From contig CAINOB010000115.1 in NCBI GenBank assembly GCA_903851365.1, forward strand, positions 1 through 40,630: DNA of 40,630 nucleotides, written 5' to 3'. The notes beneath the pieces are model-generated. The model worked only from the letters and a program-made list of their open reading frames with translations. It had not been told where the DNA came from and searched no databases. This DNA comes from an uncultured Bacteroidota bacterium. GTDB lineage: Bacteria > Bacteroidota > Bacteroidia > Bacteroidales > UBA12481. How positions within the stretch are numbered: the stretch's first letter is position 1; the number at the start of each line of letters is the position of its first letter. The position numbers and the translations under genes are program-made. Shown here piece after piece: positions 1 through 9,172 of the stretch.

Positions 1-711
1 TAACACATAAAATTCATCGGCACCTATTCTGCCAGCAAGGAGACTGGATGCTAAGTCTTTATCAATCACTGCTTCAGCAGCTCTAACTTTTCCTTCACTA
101 TCATAATAAACCGGAATTCCACCACCACCGACCGCAATGGTTATCACACCCTGCCGGGCAAGGGTTTTTATGACCTTTTCGTTTATTATCTGAATCGGTG
201 CTGGCGACGGTACTACCCTTCTCCACCCTCCGGCAGATTTAACTTCCTCTTTAAAGGTCCAACCTTTGTCTTTTGCCAGTTGTAATGCCTGATCGGCCAA
301 ATAAACTTTCCCGATTCTTTTCGTGGGATTCTGAAAAGCAGGGTCGTTCTCTGCCACAACCACGGCAGTAACCAAGGTAACTATCTCCTTTTTGATATTG
401 TGTTTGATCAGAACATTCCGCATCATCCTTTCAATCATATAACCAATGCCACCCTGGCTGTCAGCGACACAAATATCGATGGGCATCTGGGGAATTTTGT
501 AGGTATTTTCGCCGGCATCATTGCGCATCAGGATATTTCCGACCTGGGGTCCGTTCCCGTGGGTAATTACCAGATCGTAGCCCTGATTGATCAAAAAAAC
601 CAGGTTCTCAAGCGTATCAGTTGTGTTTTGTTCCTGCTCTTCGATTGTACCTGCCTGGTTATCCCGTAAGAGGGCATTCCCACCAAGTGCAACAACTGCT
701 AGTTTATTCAT
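1..711 (-). CDS. arcC: Carbamate kinase, C-terminus cut by window edge
   Basis: The enzyme transfers phosphate between carbamoyl phosphate and ADP, giving ATP, carbamate and finally ammonia and CO2, usually as the last step of arginine or purine fermentation in the cytoplasm. The reverse-strand reading frame starts at an ATG at 711 with MNKLAVVALGGNALL, the family's N-terminal nucleotide-binding strand and glycine loop. Further on it has THGNGPQVGN, the GGWRRVVPSP segment and AVGGGGIPV, all characteristic of carbamate kinase. 237 codons are present of roughly 310, so about the last quarter lies outside the window. It is divergent from ftsK across a 99-bp spacer. Neighbouring arginine deiminase genes cannot be seen, so the pathway is open. 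Confidence 0.95.
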   Translation of the reverse strand, partial: MNKLAVVALGGNALLRDNQAGTIEEQEQNTTDTLENLVFLINQGYDLVITHGNGPQVGNILMRNDAGENTYKIPQMPIDICVADSQGGIGYMIERMMRNVLIKHNIKKEIVTLVTAVVVAENDPAFQNPTKRIGKVYLADQALQLAKDKGWTFKEEVKSAGGWRRVVPSPAPIQIINEKVIKTLARQGVITIAVGGGGIPVYYDSEGKVRAAEAVIDKDLASSLLAGRIGADEFYVL

Positions 712-752
712 GATCCATTTTTAAATCAGAGTTCGAAGTTAATCATAATTGC

Positions 753-760
753 TATTTTTG
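753..760 (+). promoter_or_regulatory. Candidate -7 promoter element for ftsK
   Basis: TATTTTTG fits the Bacteroidota -7 consensus TAnnTTTG and lies 50 bp before the ftsK ATG, in the spacer divergent from carbamate kinase. No convincing -33 TTTG was found, so the call rests on one element. Confidence 0.4.
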
Positions 761-810
761 TCGAGGCAGGTTATTAGTATTCACGCACCACTTGAGGGGA
801 ACTTACTTAC

Positions 811-3165
811 ATGGTTTCAACAGCTGTCAACAAAAAAAAGAAAAAACCAGTAGTCGAAAAGACACGAAAGCCTATTAATGGAAGTATTAAAATCGTTTTC
901 GGTTTATTTTTTCTATTTATTGCTCTTTTCGCCGGCATATCATTTGTTTCTTACCTTTTTAGCTGGAAAACTGATCAAAGTTACCTCGATACCGGGTTAT
1001 CCAGTCTTGCCGATGCCAGTGTCCAGGTGGATAATCTGGCCGGAAAAGCCGGTGCCTTAGTCAGCAATCTCTTTATCTATAAGTGGTTTGGTATATCCTC
1101 ATTTATTCTGGTAGGCCTATTTATCCTGTATGGCCTTGCCTTGCTGGGAATAAAAATACTGCCGCTCCTCAGGACCACAAAATATGGTTTGATTGCCATG
1201 GCCTGGACCTCAATCATGTTAGGATTTGCTTTACCAAAACATTCATTTCAATTTGGTGGGGGCCACGGAATTTCCATAGCAGAATGGCTCACCGCTTTAA
1301 TGGGTTCGGCAGGAACCCTGGCTGTTATCGCTGCCACAGGTCTGGCTTTTCTTGTACTTTTATTCAAATTTACTCCCGACCACCTGAAACGGAAGGAAGT
1401 AAAGAAGGCCGGCATTCCGGTCCCTGCAGAAGATCCTGAAACCGACGAACTGGAAGACGATGAGTTTATCGTCACCGATAAAAGTCAGGATGAATCACTG
1501 ATTCAAGAGATACAGGATAAAAATATATCAAAACAAATAGATGATCTTGACCTGGTTCATATCGATTTTGATCCTGATCAGGCCATTCCCGACCCTGAGA
1601 TGACGGTCACGAAAATTGAGGAAACTGTTGAAATAAAAACCGGTCCGCTCGGCCCAATGGCTGATTACGATCCGACGCTCGAACTTTCAGGGTATCAGTT
1701 CCCGGGTTTTGATCTACTCCGCGATCACTCAATCGGACATCCAAAGGTGACTGATGAGGAGTTAATCACAAATAAGAATAAGATCGTTGAAACCCTGGCC
1801 AATTATAAAATCAAGATCGAAAAGATTAAAGCCACGATTGGACCAACGATAACACTTTATGAGATTATTCCGGCTCCGGGAGTCAGGATTTCAAAGATCA
1901 AAAATCTGGAGGATGATATCGCGCTCAGCCTTTCCGCTTTAGGTATTCGAATTATTGCCCCGATTCCGGGCCGGGGAACTATAGGTATTGAAGTACCAAA
2001 CCGCAAGCCCGAAACCGTGTCGATGCAAACAGTGCTTGCCTCAAAAAAATTCCTGGATAATGATTTCGACCTTCCTGTAGCCCTGGGAAAAACCATCAGT
2101 AATGAAACTTTTGCATTCGACCTCGCAAAAATGCCGCATCTCCTGGTTGCCGGTGCCACCGGACAGGGAAAATCGGTTGGGATTAATGCCATAATAACCT
2201 CATTACTCTATCGTAAGCACCCATCGCAGCTAAAATTCGTAATGATCGATCCGAAAAAGGTGGAGCTTACCCTCTATTCAAAACTCGAGAAACATTACCT
2301 GGCTAAACTTCCTGATTTCGAGGAGCCGATCATTACTGATACACAGCACGTTATTCTTGTCCTGCAGTCGTTAAGCGCTGAGATGGATAATCGGTATAAC
2401 CTTCTTAAAAAAGCTGAAGTCAGGAACATTAAGGAGTACAACGATAAATTCGTGAAAAGAAGGCTGAATCCCGAAAAGGGGCATCTTTTCATGCCATATA
2501 TTGTGCTAGTAATTGATGAGTTTGCCGATTTGATTATGACTGCTGGAAAGGAAATTGAGATACCGTTAACCAGGATCGCCCAGTTGGCAAGGGCCGTCGG
2601 CATACACATGATTATCGCAACGCAGAGACCATCAACCAACATTATTACTGGTACCATTAAAGCGAATTTCCCTGCACGTATTGCTTTCAGGGTTCCCTCA
2701 ATGATTGATTCCAGAACTATTTTAGATAGTCCAGGGGCAAATCATCTCGTTGGCCGCGGAGACATGCTGGTCTCCCTGGGAGCCGATCTGATCCGCGTAC
2801 AGTGTGCCTATATCGAAACTGAAGAAGTTGAGCATCTGACCTCTTTCATAGCCAATCAGAAGGGTTATCCCATGGCCTGGCCGCTTCCTGAACCAAAAAC
2901 GGATGGCGATGAAGGTCCGGGTGAAGTAAGTATGGATAAGCTGGATGAACTTTTTGAAGAAGCAGCCCGATTGGTAGTTACCACTCAACAGGGATCCACC
3001 TCATCAATACAGCGAAAATTCTCGATAGGCTACAACCGTGCCGGAAGGATCATGGATCAGCTCGAGGCAGCAGGCGTCGTAGGCCCGGTTGATGGCAGCA
3101 AGCCCCGGCAAGTATACTATCACGACCTGTATACATTGGAAAAATACCTTAATTCACGTATGTAA
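811..3165 (+). CDS. ftsK: DNA translocase FtsK/SpoIIIE
   Basis: This is the septal DNA pump that clears chromosome termini from the closing division site and activates dimer resolution. The 784-residue protein has a short lysine-rich cytoplasmic tail, about four membrane segments within residues 25-190, an acidic linker (about 200-270), then the motor. Walker A is GATGQGKS at 448-455 and Walker B is VLVIDEFADL at 565-574. A C-terminal winged-helix gamma domain (about 710-784) should read chromosome polarity sequences. It is shorter than E. coli FtsK because the linker is short, as is usual in Bacteroidota. It heads a plus-strand run with lolA 9 bp downstream. An A8-G-A6 run near the start encodes the lysine tail and does not break the frame. 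Confidence 0.97.
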   Translation: MVSTAVNKKKKKPVVEKTRKPINGSIKIVFGLFFLFIALFAGISFVSYLFSWKTDQSYLDTGLSSLADASVQVDNLAGKAGALVSNLFIYKWFGISSFILVGLFILYGLALLGIKILPLLRTTKYGLIAMAWTSIMLGFALPKHSFQFGGGHGISIAEWLTALMGSAGTLAVIAATGLAFLVLLFKFTPDHLKRKEVKKAGIPVPAEDPETDELEDDEFIVTDKSQDESLIQEIQDKNISKQIDDLDLVHIDFDPDQAIPDPEMTVTKIEETVEIKTGPLGPMADYDPTLELSGYQFPGFDLLRDHSIGHPKVTDEELITNKNKIVETLANYKIKIEKIKATIGPTITLYEIIPAPGVRISKIKNLEDDIALSLSALGIRIIAPIPGRGTIGIEVPNRKPETVSMQTVLASKKFLDNDFDLPVALGKTISNETFAFDLAKMPHLLVAGATGQGKSVGINAIITSLLYRKHPSQLKFVMIDPKKVELTLYSKLEKHYLAKLPDFEEPIITDTQHVILVLQSLSAEMDNRYNLLKKAEVRNIKEYNDKFVKRRLNPEKGHLFMPYIVLVIDEFADLIMTAGKEIEIPLTRIAQLARAVGIHMIIATQRPSTNIITGTIKANFPARIAFRVPSMIDSRTILDSPGANHLVGRGDMLVSLGADLIRVQCAYIETEEVEHLTSFIANQKGYPMAWPLPEPKTDGDEGPGEVSMDKLDELFEEAARLVVTTQQGSTSSIQRKFSIGYNRAGRIMDQLEAAGVVGPVDGSKPRQVYYHDLYTLEKYLNSRM

Positions 3166-3174
3166 ATCTCAAAT

Positions 3175-3804
3175 ATGAATAGATTAATTTTCCTCATTAT
3201 CACCTTCATTATTCTCCCTCTCGGGCTTAGCGCGCAGAATCAAACAGAGACCAAGTCATTGATGGAAAGAGTGTCGAAAAAACTACAATCGTACACCACA
3301 GTGAAGGCCGAATTCAGTTTTACATTATCGAATCCCGAGGAAAAAATAAATGATACGCATGAAGGATCTTTAATCCTGAATGGTCCGAAATACCGTTTAG
3401 CGATCATGGGAATCCTCGCTATGTGCAATGGAGAAGCGCTTTGGACAGTCAACGAAGAACTCAAGGAAGTTAATATTGTTGATCCGGAACAGAACGAAAT
3501 GTTTAATCCGAAAAGCATTTTTACACTCTATGAGAAGAACTTCCGATACGAACCTGTGACTGCTGCAGGTGACAAGGTAACCATCGATATGTTTCCAACC
3601 GGTAAGGACGAAACTTATTCTAAAATTAGAATGGACATCCTAAAATCGAAGGACCAGATCGATAAGGTTATTTATTATTCCAATGATGGCAATCAATACA
3701 TTATCAAGATTAAAACGCTCTCACCCAATTTACCCACTGACGAAAAAATGTTCACTTTTGATGCTAAGCAATTCCCGGGAGTTAAAGTATTTGACTTGAG
3801 GTGA
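3175..3804 (+). CDS. lolA: LolA-like outer-membrane lipoprotein carrier
   Basis: A 209-residue periplasmic protein with a clear signal peptide ending in LGLSAQ. LolA proteins ferry lipoproteins from the inner to the outer membrane. The mature part fits the LolA fold: an early stretch of the type TVKAEFSFTLSN, a GSLILNGPKYRL strand pair, a LWTVNEELKEVNI segment and a late KIRMDILKSKDQIDKV strand. The identification also rests on position, since lolA commonly follows ftsK in Bacteroidota. Its stop overlaps the possible GTG start of the next gene. Sequence identity within the LolA family is low, so the carrier function is inferred from fold-type features and context. Confidence 0.85.
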   Translation: MNRLIFLIITFIILPLGLSAQNQTETKSLMERVSKKLQSYTTVKAEFSFTLSNPEEKINDTHEGSLILNGPKYRLAIMGILAMCNGEALWTVNEELKEVNIVDPEQNEMFNPKSIFTLYEKNFRYEPVTAAGDKVTIDMFPTGKDETYSKIRMDILKSKDQIDKVIYYSNDGNQYIIKIKTLSPNLPTDEKMFTFDAKQFPGVKVFDLR

Positions 3805-3812
3805 GGTTATCC

Positions 3813-5603
3813 ATGGAAAGACAGGAAAAATTACAGGCTTTAAGATCCTTAATGAGCGAAAACGGATTGGATTCGTACATTATTCCTTCCTCCGATCCAC
3901 ATCAAAATGAATATATCCCGCCTTGCTGGCAGTTTAGAGCATGGATTTCCGGCTTTACAGGATCAGCTGGAACGGTAGTGGTGACTGCAGATAAGGCAGG
4001 ACTTTGGACCGATTCCCGCTATTTCATCCAGGCTGAAAATCAACTTAAGGGAAGCAGTATCGAACTCTTCAAATTAAAGGTACCACATACTCCGGAACAT
4101 ATACCATGGCTGGCTTCGACATTAAAGCCAGGCTCAAAAGTTGGTATCGATGGCCGCTACTTTTCCATGGGCATGGTGCAGTATATGGAGGATATCCTAA
4201 CCAACGCCGGACACGAGCTAATTACTGACATTGATATCATGAGCCCGGTTTGGATCGATCAACCTGCACTTCCTTCTGACCCCGTATATATCCATAACAT
4301 TAAATTCGCCGGAGTTACGCGACACGAAAAAATCAGGCAGGTTGTTGAAGGCATGCAAAATGCAGGGGCAGATTATCACCTGCTTACCACGCTCGATGAT
4401 ATCGCATGGCTCCTGAATCTCCGTGGCAACGATATTTCATTTTGCCCCCTTTTCCTGAGTTTCTGCGTTGTAGGAGCAAAAGGAACCGTTCTTTTTATCA
4501 ATCAGAGTAAGCTTTCGCCTTCGATATCGGAATTACTTGGTTCAGATAATATTGAAATTAAACCCTACGAGGCAATCACCTCATTTTTAGAGAATCTGCC
4601 AAACGGTTCAGCCATTTTGTTTTCGCCCGAAAAGGTGAATTATGCTCTCCTGCAATCTATCCCGACCGGAGTTAAAAAGATACCGGGGATGAACATCACT
4701 ACCGGCCTGAAAGCAATTAAAAACAAGGTTGAGATTGATGGATTGAAACAGGTGATGATTAAGGATGGAGCGGCTTGGGTTAAAACGCTGTATTGGATCG
4801 ATCATCAGGTACACTCCGGAGTTGAAGAATCGGAATGGTCAGTGGCATTAAAAATCGCGGAATTTCGAGCAGCGCAGGCTGAGTACCGGGGTGAGAGTTT
4901 TCATCCTATTTCATCCTATGGTTGGCATGGTGCCGTTGTTCATTATAGCGTAACACCACAGGAATCCCTCAAAATTTTTCCAAACGGTATTTTCCTTCTT
5001 GATTCCGGCGGCCACTATTCCGACGGAACCACCGATACGACGCGAACGGTAACACTTGCAGAACCTGCTGACCAGCAAAAGTCCGATTTCACAAGAGCCT
5101 TAAAAGGAACACTTGGCGTATCCATGTTAAGATTTCCAAAGGGAACAAAAGGCTATCAAATGGATATGATCGCGAGAAGGTCGCTATGGGAAGCCGGGTT
5201 GAATTATGGTCACGGTACCGGCCATGGAGTTGGATTCCTGCTCTCGGTGCATGAAGGCCCCCAGACCATTGGCACCTCTGCATCAGGTTACCTGAATGTC
5301 AGTATCGAGCCCGGTATGGTAACAACCGTTGAACCTGCCATATACCGTGAAGGCAGTTATGGCATGAGGACCGAGAACATGACGCTGGTAGTGGAAGATA
5401 TCGAAAATGAATACGGTACATTTTACCGATTTGAAACCCTGACGCTGGCCCCGATTGATCGAAACCTGATTGATAAGTCATTACTGACAACTTCGGAAAT
5501 TGAATGGTTAAATTCGTACCATCAGAGAGTTTATATGGAACTGGCTGATTCGTTGAACGATGAAGAAAAGACCTGGCTTCACAAAGCAACCAGGCCCATT
5601 TAA
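3813..5603 (+). CDS. Xaa-Pro aminopeptidase (M24B family)
   Basis: This metallopeptidase removes an N-terminal residue that precedes proline. The protein has two creatinase-type N-terminal domains (about 1-310) and a pita-bread catalytic domain (about 310-540), plus a C-terminal extension typical of the roughly 600-residue form. Numbered from the ATG at 3813, the five metal ligands are visible: D397 (in LLDSGGHY), D408 (in DGTTDTT), H471 (in GHGTGHGVG), E507 (in VEPAIY) and E521 (in TENMTLV). I chose the ATG at 3813 because a GAGGTGAGG purine stretch lies just before it; a GTG at 3801 overlapping the lolA stop would add four residues. No signal peptide is seen, so it is probably cytoplasmic. 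Confidence 0.93.
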   Translation: MERQEKLQALRSLMSENGLDSYIIPSSDPHQNEYIPPCWQFRAWISGFTGSAGTVVVTADKAGLWTDSRYFIQAENQLKGSSIELFKLKVPHTPEHIPWLASTLKPGSKVGIDGRYFSMGMVQYMEDILTNAGHELITDIDIMSPVWIDQPALPSDPVYIHNIKFAGVTRHEKIRQVVEGMQNAGADYHLLTTLDDIAWLLNLRGNDISFCPLFLSFCVVGAKGTVLFINQSKLSPSISELLGSDNIEIKPYEAITSFLENLPNGSAILFSPEKVNYALLQSIPTGVKKIPGMNITTGLKAIKNKVEIDGLKQVMIKDGAAWVKTLYWIDHQVHSGVEESEWSVALKIAEFRAAQAEYRGESFHPISSYGWHGAVVHYSVTPQESLKIFPNGIFLLDSGGHYSDGTTDTTRTVTLAEPADQQKSDFTRALKGTLGVSMLRFPKGTKGYQMDMIARRSLWEAGLNYGHGTGHGVGFLLSVHEGPQTIGTSASGYLNVSIEPGMVTTVEPAIYREGSYGMRTENMTLVVEDIENEYGTFYRFETLTLAPIDRNLIDKSLLTTSEIEWLNSYHQRVYMELADSLNDEEKTWLHKATRPI

Positions 5604-5609
5604 CTGATT

Positions 5610-6851
5610 ATGGTATTGCTAATCAAGAATATCAGGCAACTAATCCAGATACTGGAGCCGGAAATTCAATGGGTTGCCGGCAATAATATGAGTCATCTGA
5701 ATTTGATTGAAAATGCCTGGTTGTCAATAAGGGACGGGTTAATCGACGATTTTGGAAGGATGGATTCCGGGATACCTGATGCTGAAGAACTCATTGATGC
5801 CAGCGGAAAAATCGTGATGCCGGCTTTCTGTGATTCACACACCCATCTGGTTTACGCCGGAAGCCGTGAGCAGGAATTTGTCGACCGGATACAGGGACTC
5901 TCCTATGAACAGATTGCGCGGCGAGGAGGCGGCATTAATAATAGTGCCAAAAGGTTAAGGGTTACCTCTGAGGATGAGTTGTTTGAGGAGGCGATGAACA
6001 GGATCCATGAGATCATCAGTCAGGGAACAGGTGCCGTTGAGATCAAAAGCGGTTACGGACTGGATACAGAATCTGAATTGAAGATGCTACGTGTAATCAG
6101 GAGACTTAAAGAAAACACGCCATTAACAGTAAGATCCACATTTCTCGGGGCACATGCGGTGCCAGCCGAATTCTCCGGCAATCAGGAAGGATATGTTGAT
6201 ATGCTCATTAGTGACATGCTTCCCAAGGTGGTTGCTGAAGGACTGGCAGATTTTATTGATGTTTTTTGTGATGAGGGCTTTTTTACTGTTGAAAACACCG
6301 CCAGAATACTGGAAGCCGGTGCCTTGTCGGGCTTGCGTCCGAAAATTCATGCAAACGAAATGGCCAATTCCGGAGGCATTCAAACAGGAATAAAATTCAA
6401 CGCCATATCAGTTGACCACCTGGAATTCACCGGCAAAGATGAGATCGATGCCCTTCTTGGCAGCAGTACTATGCCCACACTTCTCCCGGGTGCTGCACTA
6501 TTTCTGGGATTAAACCAGCCACCTGCGCGAGAGATGATTTCTGCCGGCCTTCCGATCGCTTTAGCTTCCGATTTTAATCCCGGATCATCGCCAAGCGGTA
6601 ATATGATGCTTATGATGGCGCTGGGCTGTATCAGCCTCAAAATGCTTCCAGAAGAAGTTATCCATGCTGCCACCATCAACTCAGCCTTTGCCATGGGAAT
6701 TGAGAAAGAGGCTGGCAGTATTACCAAAGGGAAGAAAGCTAATCTGATCATTACAAAAAAAGTTCCGGGCTATACTTTTCTGCCTTATGCTTATGGATCG
6801 AACCTCATCGATACAATGATCCTCAACGGCTGTATAATCGAAAACAAATAA
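5610..6851 (+). CDS. hutI: Imidazolonepropionase
   Basis: HutI hydrolyses 4-imidazolone-5-propionate to N-formimino-L-glutamate, the third step of histidine degradation. The 413-residue sequence shows the amidohydrolase metal site: H77 and H79 in DSHTHLVYAG, H247 in HANEMANSGG, H270 in SVDHLEFTG, and D321 in ASDFNPGSSPSGN. The signature VEIKSGYGLD is also present. Length is normal for the family. It starts 6 bp after the aminopeptidase stop and is followed after 8 bp by the formimidoyltransferase gene, which uses its product. The genes for the first two steps, hutH and hutU, are not in this window. Confidence 0.97.
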   Translation: MVLLIKNIRQLIQILEPEIQWVAGNNMSHLNLIENAWLSIRDGLIDDFGRMDSGIPDAEELIDASGKIVMPAFCDSHTHLVYAGSREQEFVDRIQGLSYEQIARRGGGINNSAKRLRVTSEDELFEEAMNRIHEIISQGTGAVEIKSGYGLDTESELKMLRVIRRLKENTPLTVRSTFLGAHAVPAEFSGNQEGYVDMLISDMLPKVVAEGLADFIDVFCDEGFFTVENTARILEAGALSGLRPKIHANEMANSGGIQTGIKFNAISVDHLEFTGKDEIDALLGSSTMPTLLPGAALFLGLNQPPAREMISAGLPIALASDFNPGSSPSGNMMLMMALGCISLKMLPEEVIHAATINSAFAMGIEKEAGSITKGKKANLIITKKVPGYTFLPYAYGSNLIDTMILNGCIIENK

Positions 6852-6859
6852 TCACTCCT

Positions 6860-8545
6860 ATGAATAAGCGGTTAATTGAATGTGTCCCAAATTTCAGCGA
6901 AGGGAATAACCTGTCCATCATCAAACAAATCACCGATCAGATTGAGTCAGTTCCAGGTATCAGATTGCTTGATATTGATCCCGGGAAAGCCACCAATCGC
7001 ACGGTTGTGACTTTCGTTGGCACTCCCGAGGATGTTATTGAAGCTGCATTTTTAGGTATCCGCAAAGCCTGTGAGGTAATAGACATGAGGCAACATAAAG
7101 GAGAGCATCCGAGATTTGGTGCGACAGATGTTTGTCCTTTTGTGCCGGTTAGCGGAGTTACCATGGAGGAAGCCGCAGAATATGCAAGAATTCTGGCAAA
7201 ACGCGTTGGCGAGGAATTGCATTTTCCCGTCTATTGTTATGAGTTTGCTGCATTTGAAGAGAAAAGGCGAAATCTGGCTACGGTGAGAAGCGGGGAATAT
7301 GAAGGGTTACCCGAAAAACTAAAAGATTCGGATTGGAAACCAGATTTCGGACCCGCAGAATTTGTTCCGAGAACAGGTTCCATCGCTATCGGTGCCCGGA
7401 ATTTCCTGGTAGCTTATAACGTTAATCTGAATACAACCTCCACGCGGAGAGCTAATTCCATAGCATTTGACATACGCGAGGCCGGACGAATACTCCGGGA
7501 GGGTGATCAGGTGACCGGTCCGGTGGTAAAAGATGAAACCGGCGAGCCCGTAAGAATACCCGGGTCTCTCAAAAAAGTCAAGGCAATCGGCTGGTACATT
7601 GAAGAATATGGCATAGCCCAGATTTCAATTAATTTGACTGATATTTCCGTTACCCCAATCCACGTTGCTTTTGAGGAAGTTTGTAACCGTGCCATCGAAA
7701 GAGGCATGCGAGTTACCGGGTCGGAACTTGTTGGATTGGTTCCCTTGGAGGCCATGCTTCAGGCCGGACGGTATTTCCTGAAAAAGCAACAAAGATCTAT
7801 TGGAATTCCTGAAAAGGATATTCTCAAAATCGCAGTTAAATCCTTAGGTCTGGATGATCTGAAGCCATTTAAACCAGAGGAAAAAATAATTGAATACATA
7901 CTTGCAGAAAACGACCAGCATCGGCTGATCGACATGAAGCTTAACTCATTCATCGATGAAACAGCTTCCGAGTCTCCCGCTCCGGGTGGCGGTTCGATTT
8001 CTGCCTGCATGGGGGCTATGGGTGCCGCTCTTGGAGCAATGGTCGCCAACCTTTCGTCACATAAAAGAGGTTGGGATGACCGTTGGGAAGAATTCTCAGA
8101 TTGGGCCGATAAGGGAATGGCTTATGTCAGGGAACTAACGAGAATGGTGGATGAGGATACCAATTCATTCAATAAGGTAATGGACGCTTTTGCCATGCCA
8201 AAAAACAATGATGATGAAAAGCGTATCCGAAAGGAAGCCATTCAGGCAGCCACCCGTTATGCCACAGAGGTTCCTTTCCGCGTTATGAAACTTGCTCTGG
8301 AATCCATGGAAGTTATTGAAGCTATGGCCAGATCCGGGAATCCAAACTCGGTTTCAGATGCCGGCGTTGGCGCTATGGCAGCACGTTCCGCGGTTTTAGG
8401 TGCATCCTTAAATGTGAAGATCAATGCGCGTGATCTGAACGACCGCGTTTTCGCTGATGATATTCTGCAACAAGCCAGAAAAATCGAAGCCTTAGCTATT
8501 GAAAAGGAAGCCAATATTTTAGATATCGTAAAAGCAAAAATCTAA
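6860..8545 (+). CDS. ftcD: Glutamate formimidoyltransferase / formimidotetrahydrofolate cyclodeaminase fusion
   Basis: This bifunctional enzyme moves the formimino group of N-formiminoglutamate to tetrahydrofolate and then deaminates it, giving 5,10-methenyl-THF and ammonia. Residues 1 to about 325 form the two transferase subdomains, beginning IECVPNFSEG; H79 in HKGEHPRFGATDVCPF matches the catalytic histidine of the mammalian enzyme. Residues about 345-555 form the all-helical cyclodeaminase, with SPAPGGGSISA as its signature. At 561 residues it has the animal-type fused architecture, where many bacteria use separate proteins. It completes the glutamate-yielding branch begun by hutI and feeds one-carbon metabolism. 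Its stop overlaps the stop of the convergent lipoprotein gene by 4 bp. Confidence 0.96.
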   Translation: MNKRLIECVPNFSEGNNLSIIKQITDQIESVPGIRLLDIDPGKATNRTVVTFVGTPEDVIEAAFLGIRKACEVIDMRQHKGEHPRFGATDVCPFVPVSGVTMEEAAEYARILAKRVGEELHFPVYCYEFAAFEEKRRNLATVRSGEYEGLPEKLKDSDWKPDFGPAEFVPRTGSIAIGARNFLVAYNVNLNTTSTRRANSIAFDIREAGRILREGDQVTGPVVKDETGEPVRIPGSLKKVKAIGWYIEEYGIAQISINLTDISVTPIHVAFEEVCNRAIERGMRVTGSELVGLVPLEAMLQAGRYFLKKQQRSIGIPEKDILKIAVKSLGLDDLKPFKPEEKIIEYILAENDQHRLIDMKLNSFIDETASESPAPGGGSISACMGAMGAALGAMVANLSSHKRGWDDRWEEFSDWADKGMAYVRELTRMVDEDTNSFNKVMDAFAMPKNNDDEKRIRKEAIQAATRYATEVPFRVMKLALESMEVIEAMARSGNPNSVSDAGVGAMAARSAVLGASLNVKINARDLNDRVFADDILQQARKIEALAIEKEANILDIVKAKI

Positions 8546-9006
8546 TAGGCGTACTTTATCAGCGCCCACTGATTGGTGGTTGTATCTTTTACATTGCGTT
8601 CCATCCAGAATTCGGTGTAGGCTAACCGTTTGATTTTCCACTTCATAACCAATGAATCTGTTCTTAAAAGATTCTTGTAAAGCACCATCTCAAATGAATC
8701 ACGGTTGGAGATGAATCTCCATATACCACCTTGCAGAGGATAATCATCGGCCGAGGTAGCCTGGGTATTATGATTCCAGATAACAACACCCCCATCCATA
8801 CTTTTTACCCAGGAAAATTGAATCTGCTGGTAGACATAGGCACTTGTTGAATCATGTGCTCCCCAACGGACATTCTGAAAATACCACGTTCCTGAAACTC
8901 TCATTCCCTTGGAATATAAGCTCATAAATGGGCCGTCTTCATATTTCATGCACCCTGTCAATAAAGCAGTCATGGCAAAAAGCAAAATCCAGATATGTCT
9001 TTTCAT
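8542..9006 (-). CDS. Lipocalin-like small lipoprotein of unknown function
   Basis: A 154-residue protein with a lipoprotein signal: a hydrophobic stretch ending in LLTGC, so Cys19 should be lipidated. The mature part begins with GPFMSLYSKGMRVSGTWYF, a pattern seen in many small Bacteroidota lipoproteins with a lipocalin-like beta-barrel, and continues with short beta-strand-like segments rich in Trp and Tyr. There are no catalytic motifs and no obvious ligand. It is a single gene that converges on ftcD with a 4-bp stop overlap. A perfect TAnnTTTG element lies 36 bp upstream of its ATG. The function is unknown. Confidence 0.8.
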   Translation of the reverse strand: MKRHIWILLFAMTALLTGCMKYEDGPFMSLYSKGMRVSGTWYFQNVRWGAHDSTSAYVYQQIQFSWVKSMDGGVVIWNHNTQATSADDYPLQGGIWRFISNRDSFEMVLYKNLLRTDSLVMKWKIKRLAYTEFWMERNVKDTTTNQWALIKYAY

Positions 9007-9041
9007 AATTTTCAGACGTTTAGGTCCATTATTTTCCCGTT

Positions 9042-9049
9042 CAAAAGTA
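9042..9049 (-). promoter_or_regulatory. Candidate -7 promoter element for the small lipoprotein
   Basis: On the minus strand this reads TACTTTTG, a full match to TAnnTTTG, 36 bp before the ATG at 9006. The -33 region is not convincing. Confidence 0.4.
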
Positions 9050-9172
9050 GTGTTTTATTCATGTCGCGGAAAGTTGTGTTAAAGATTAGTTAATCTCCAG
9101 AAAGGTTTACCGCGATTCATTAAATTCGCACACGACCAACTGAAAATGAAACCATTATTTACCCGGACACAA

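Noticed and set aside
400-669. Open frame of 89 codons opposite carbamate kinase
   Set aside because: It lies antisense inside a clear carbamate kinase coding sequence.
832-846. A8-G-A6 run in ftsK as another slippage site
   Set aside because: The frame is intact through the run and the lysine-rich tail is normal for the family; there is no second product in an alternative frame.
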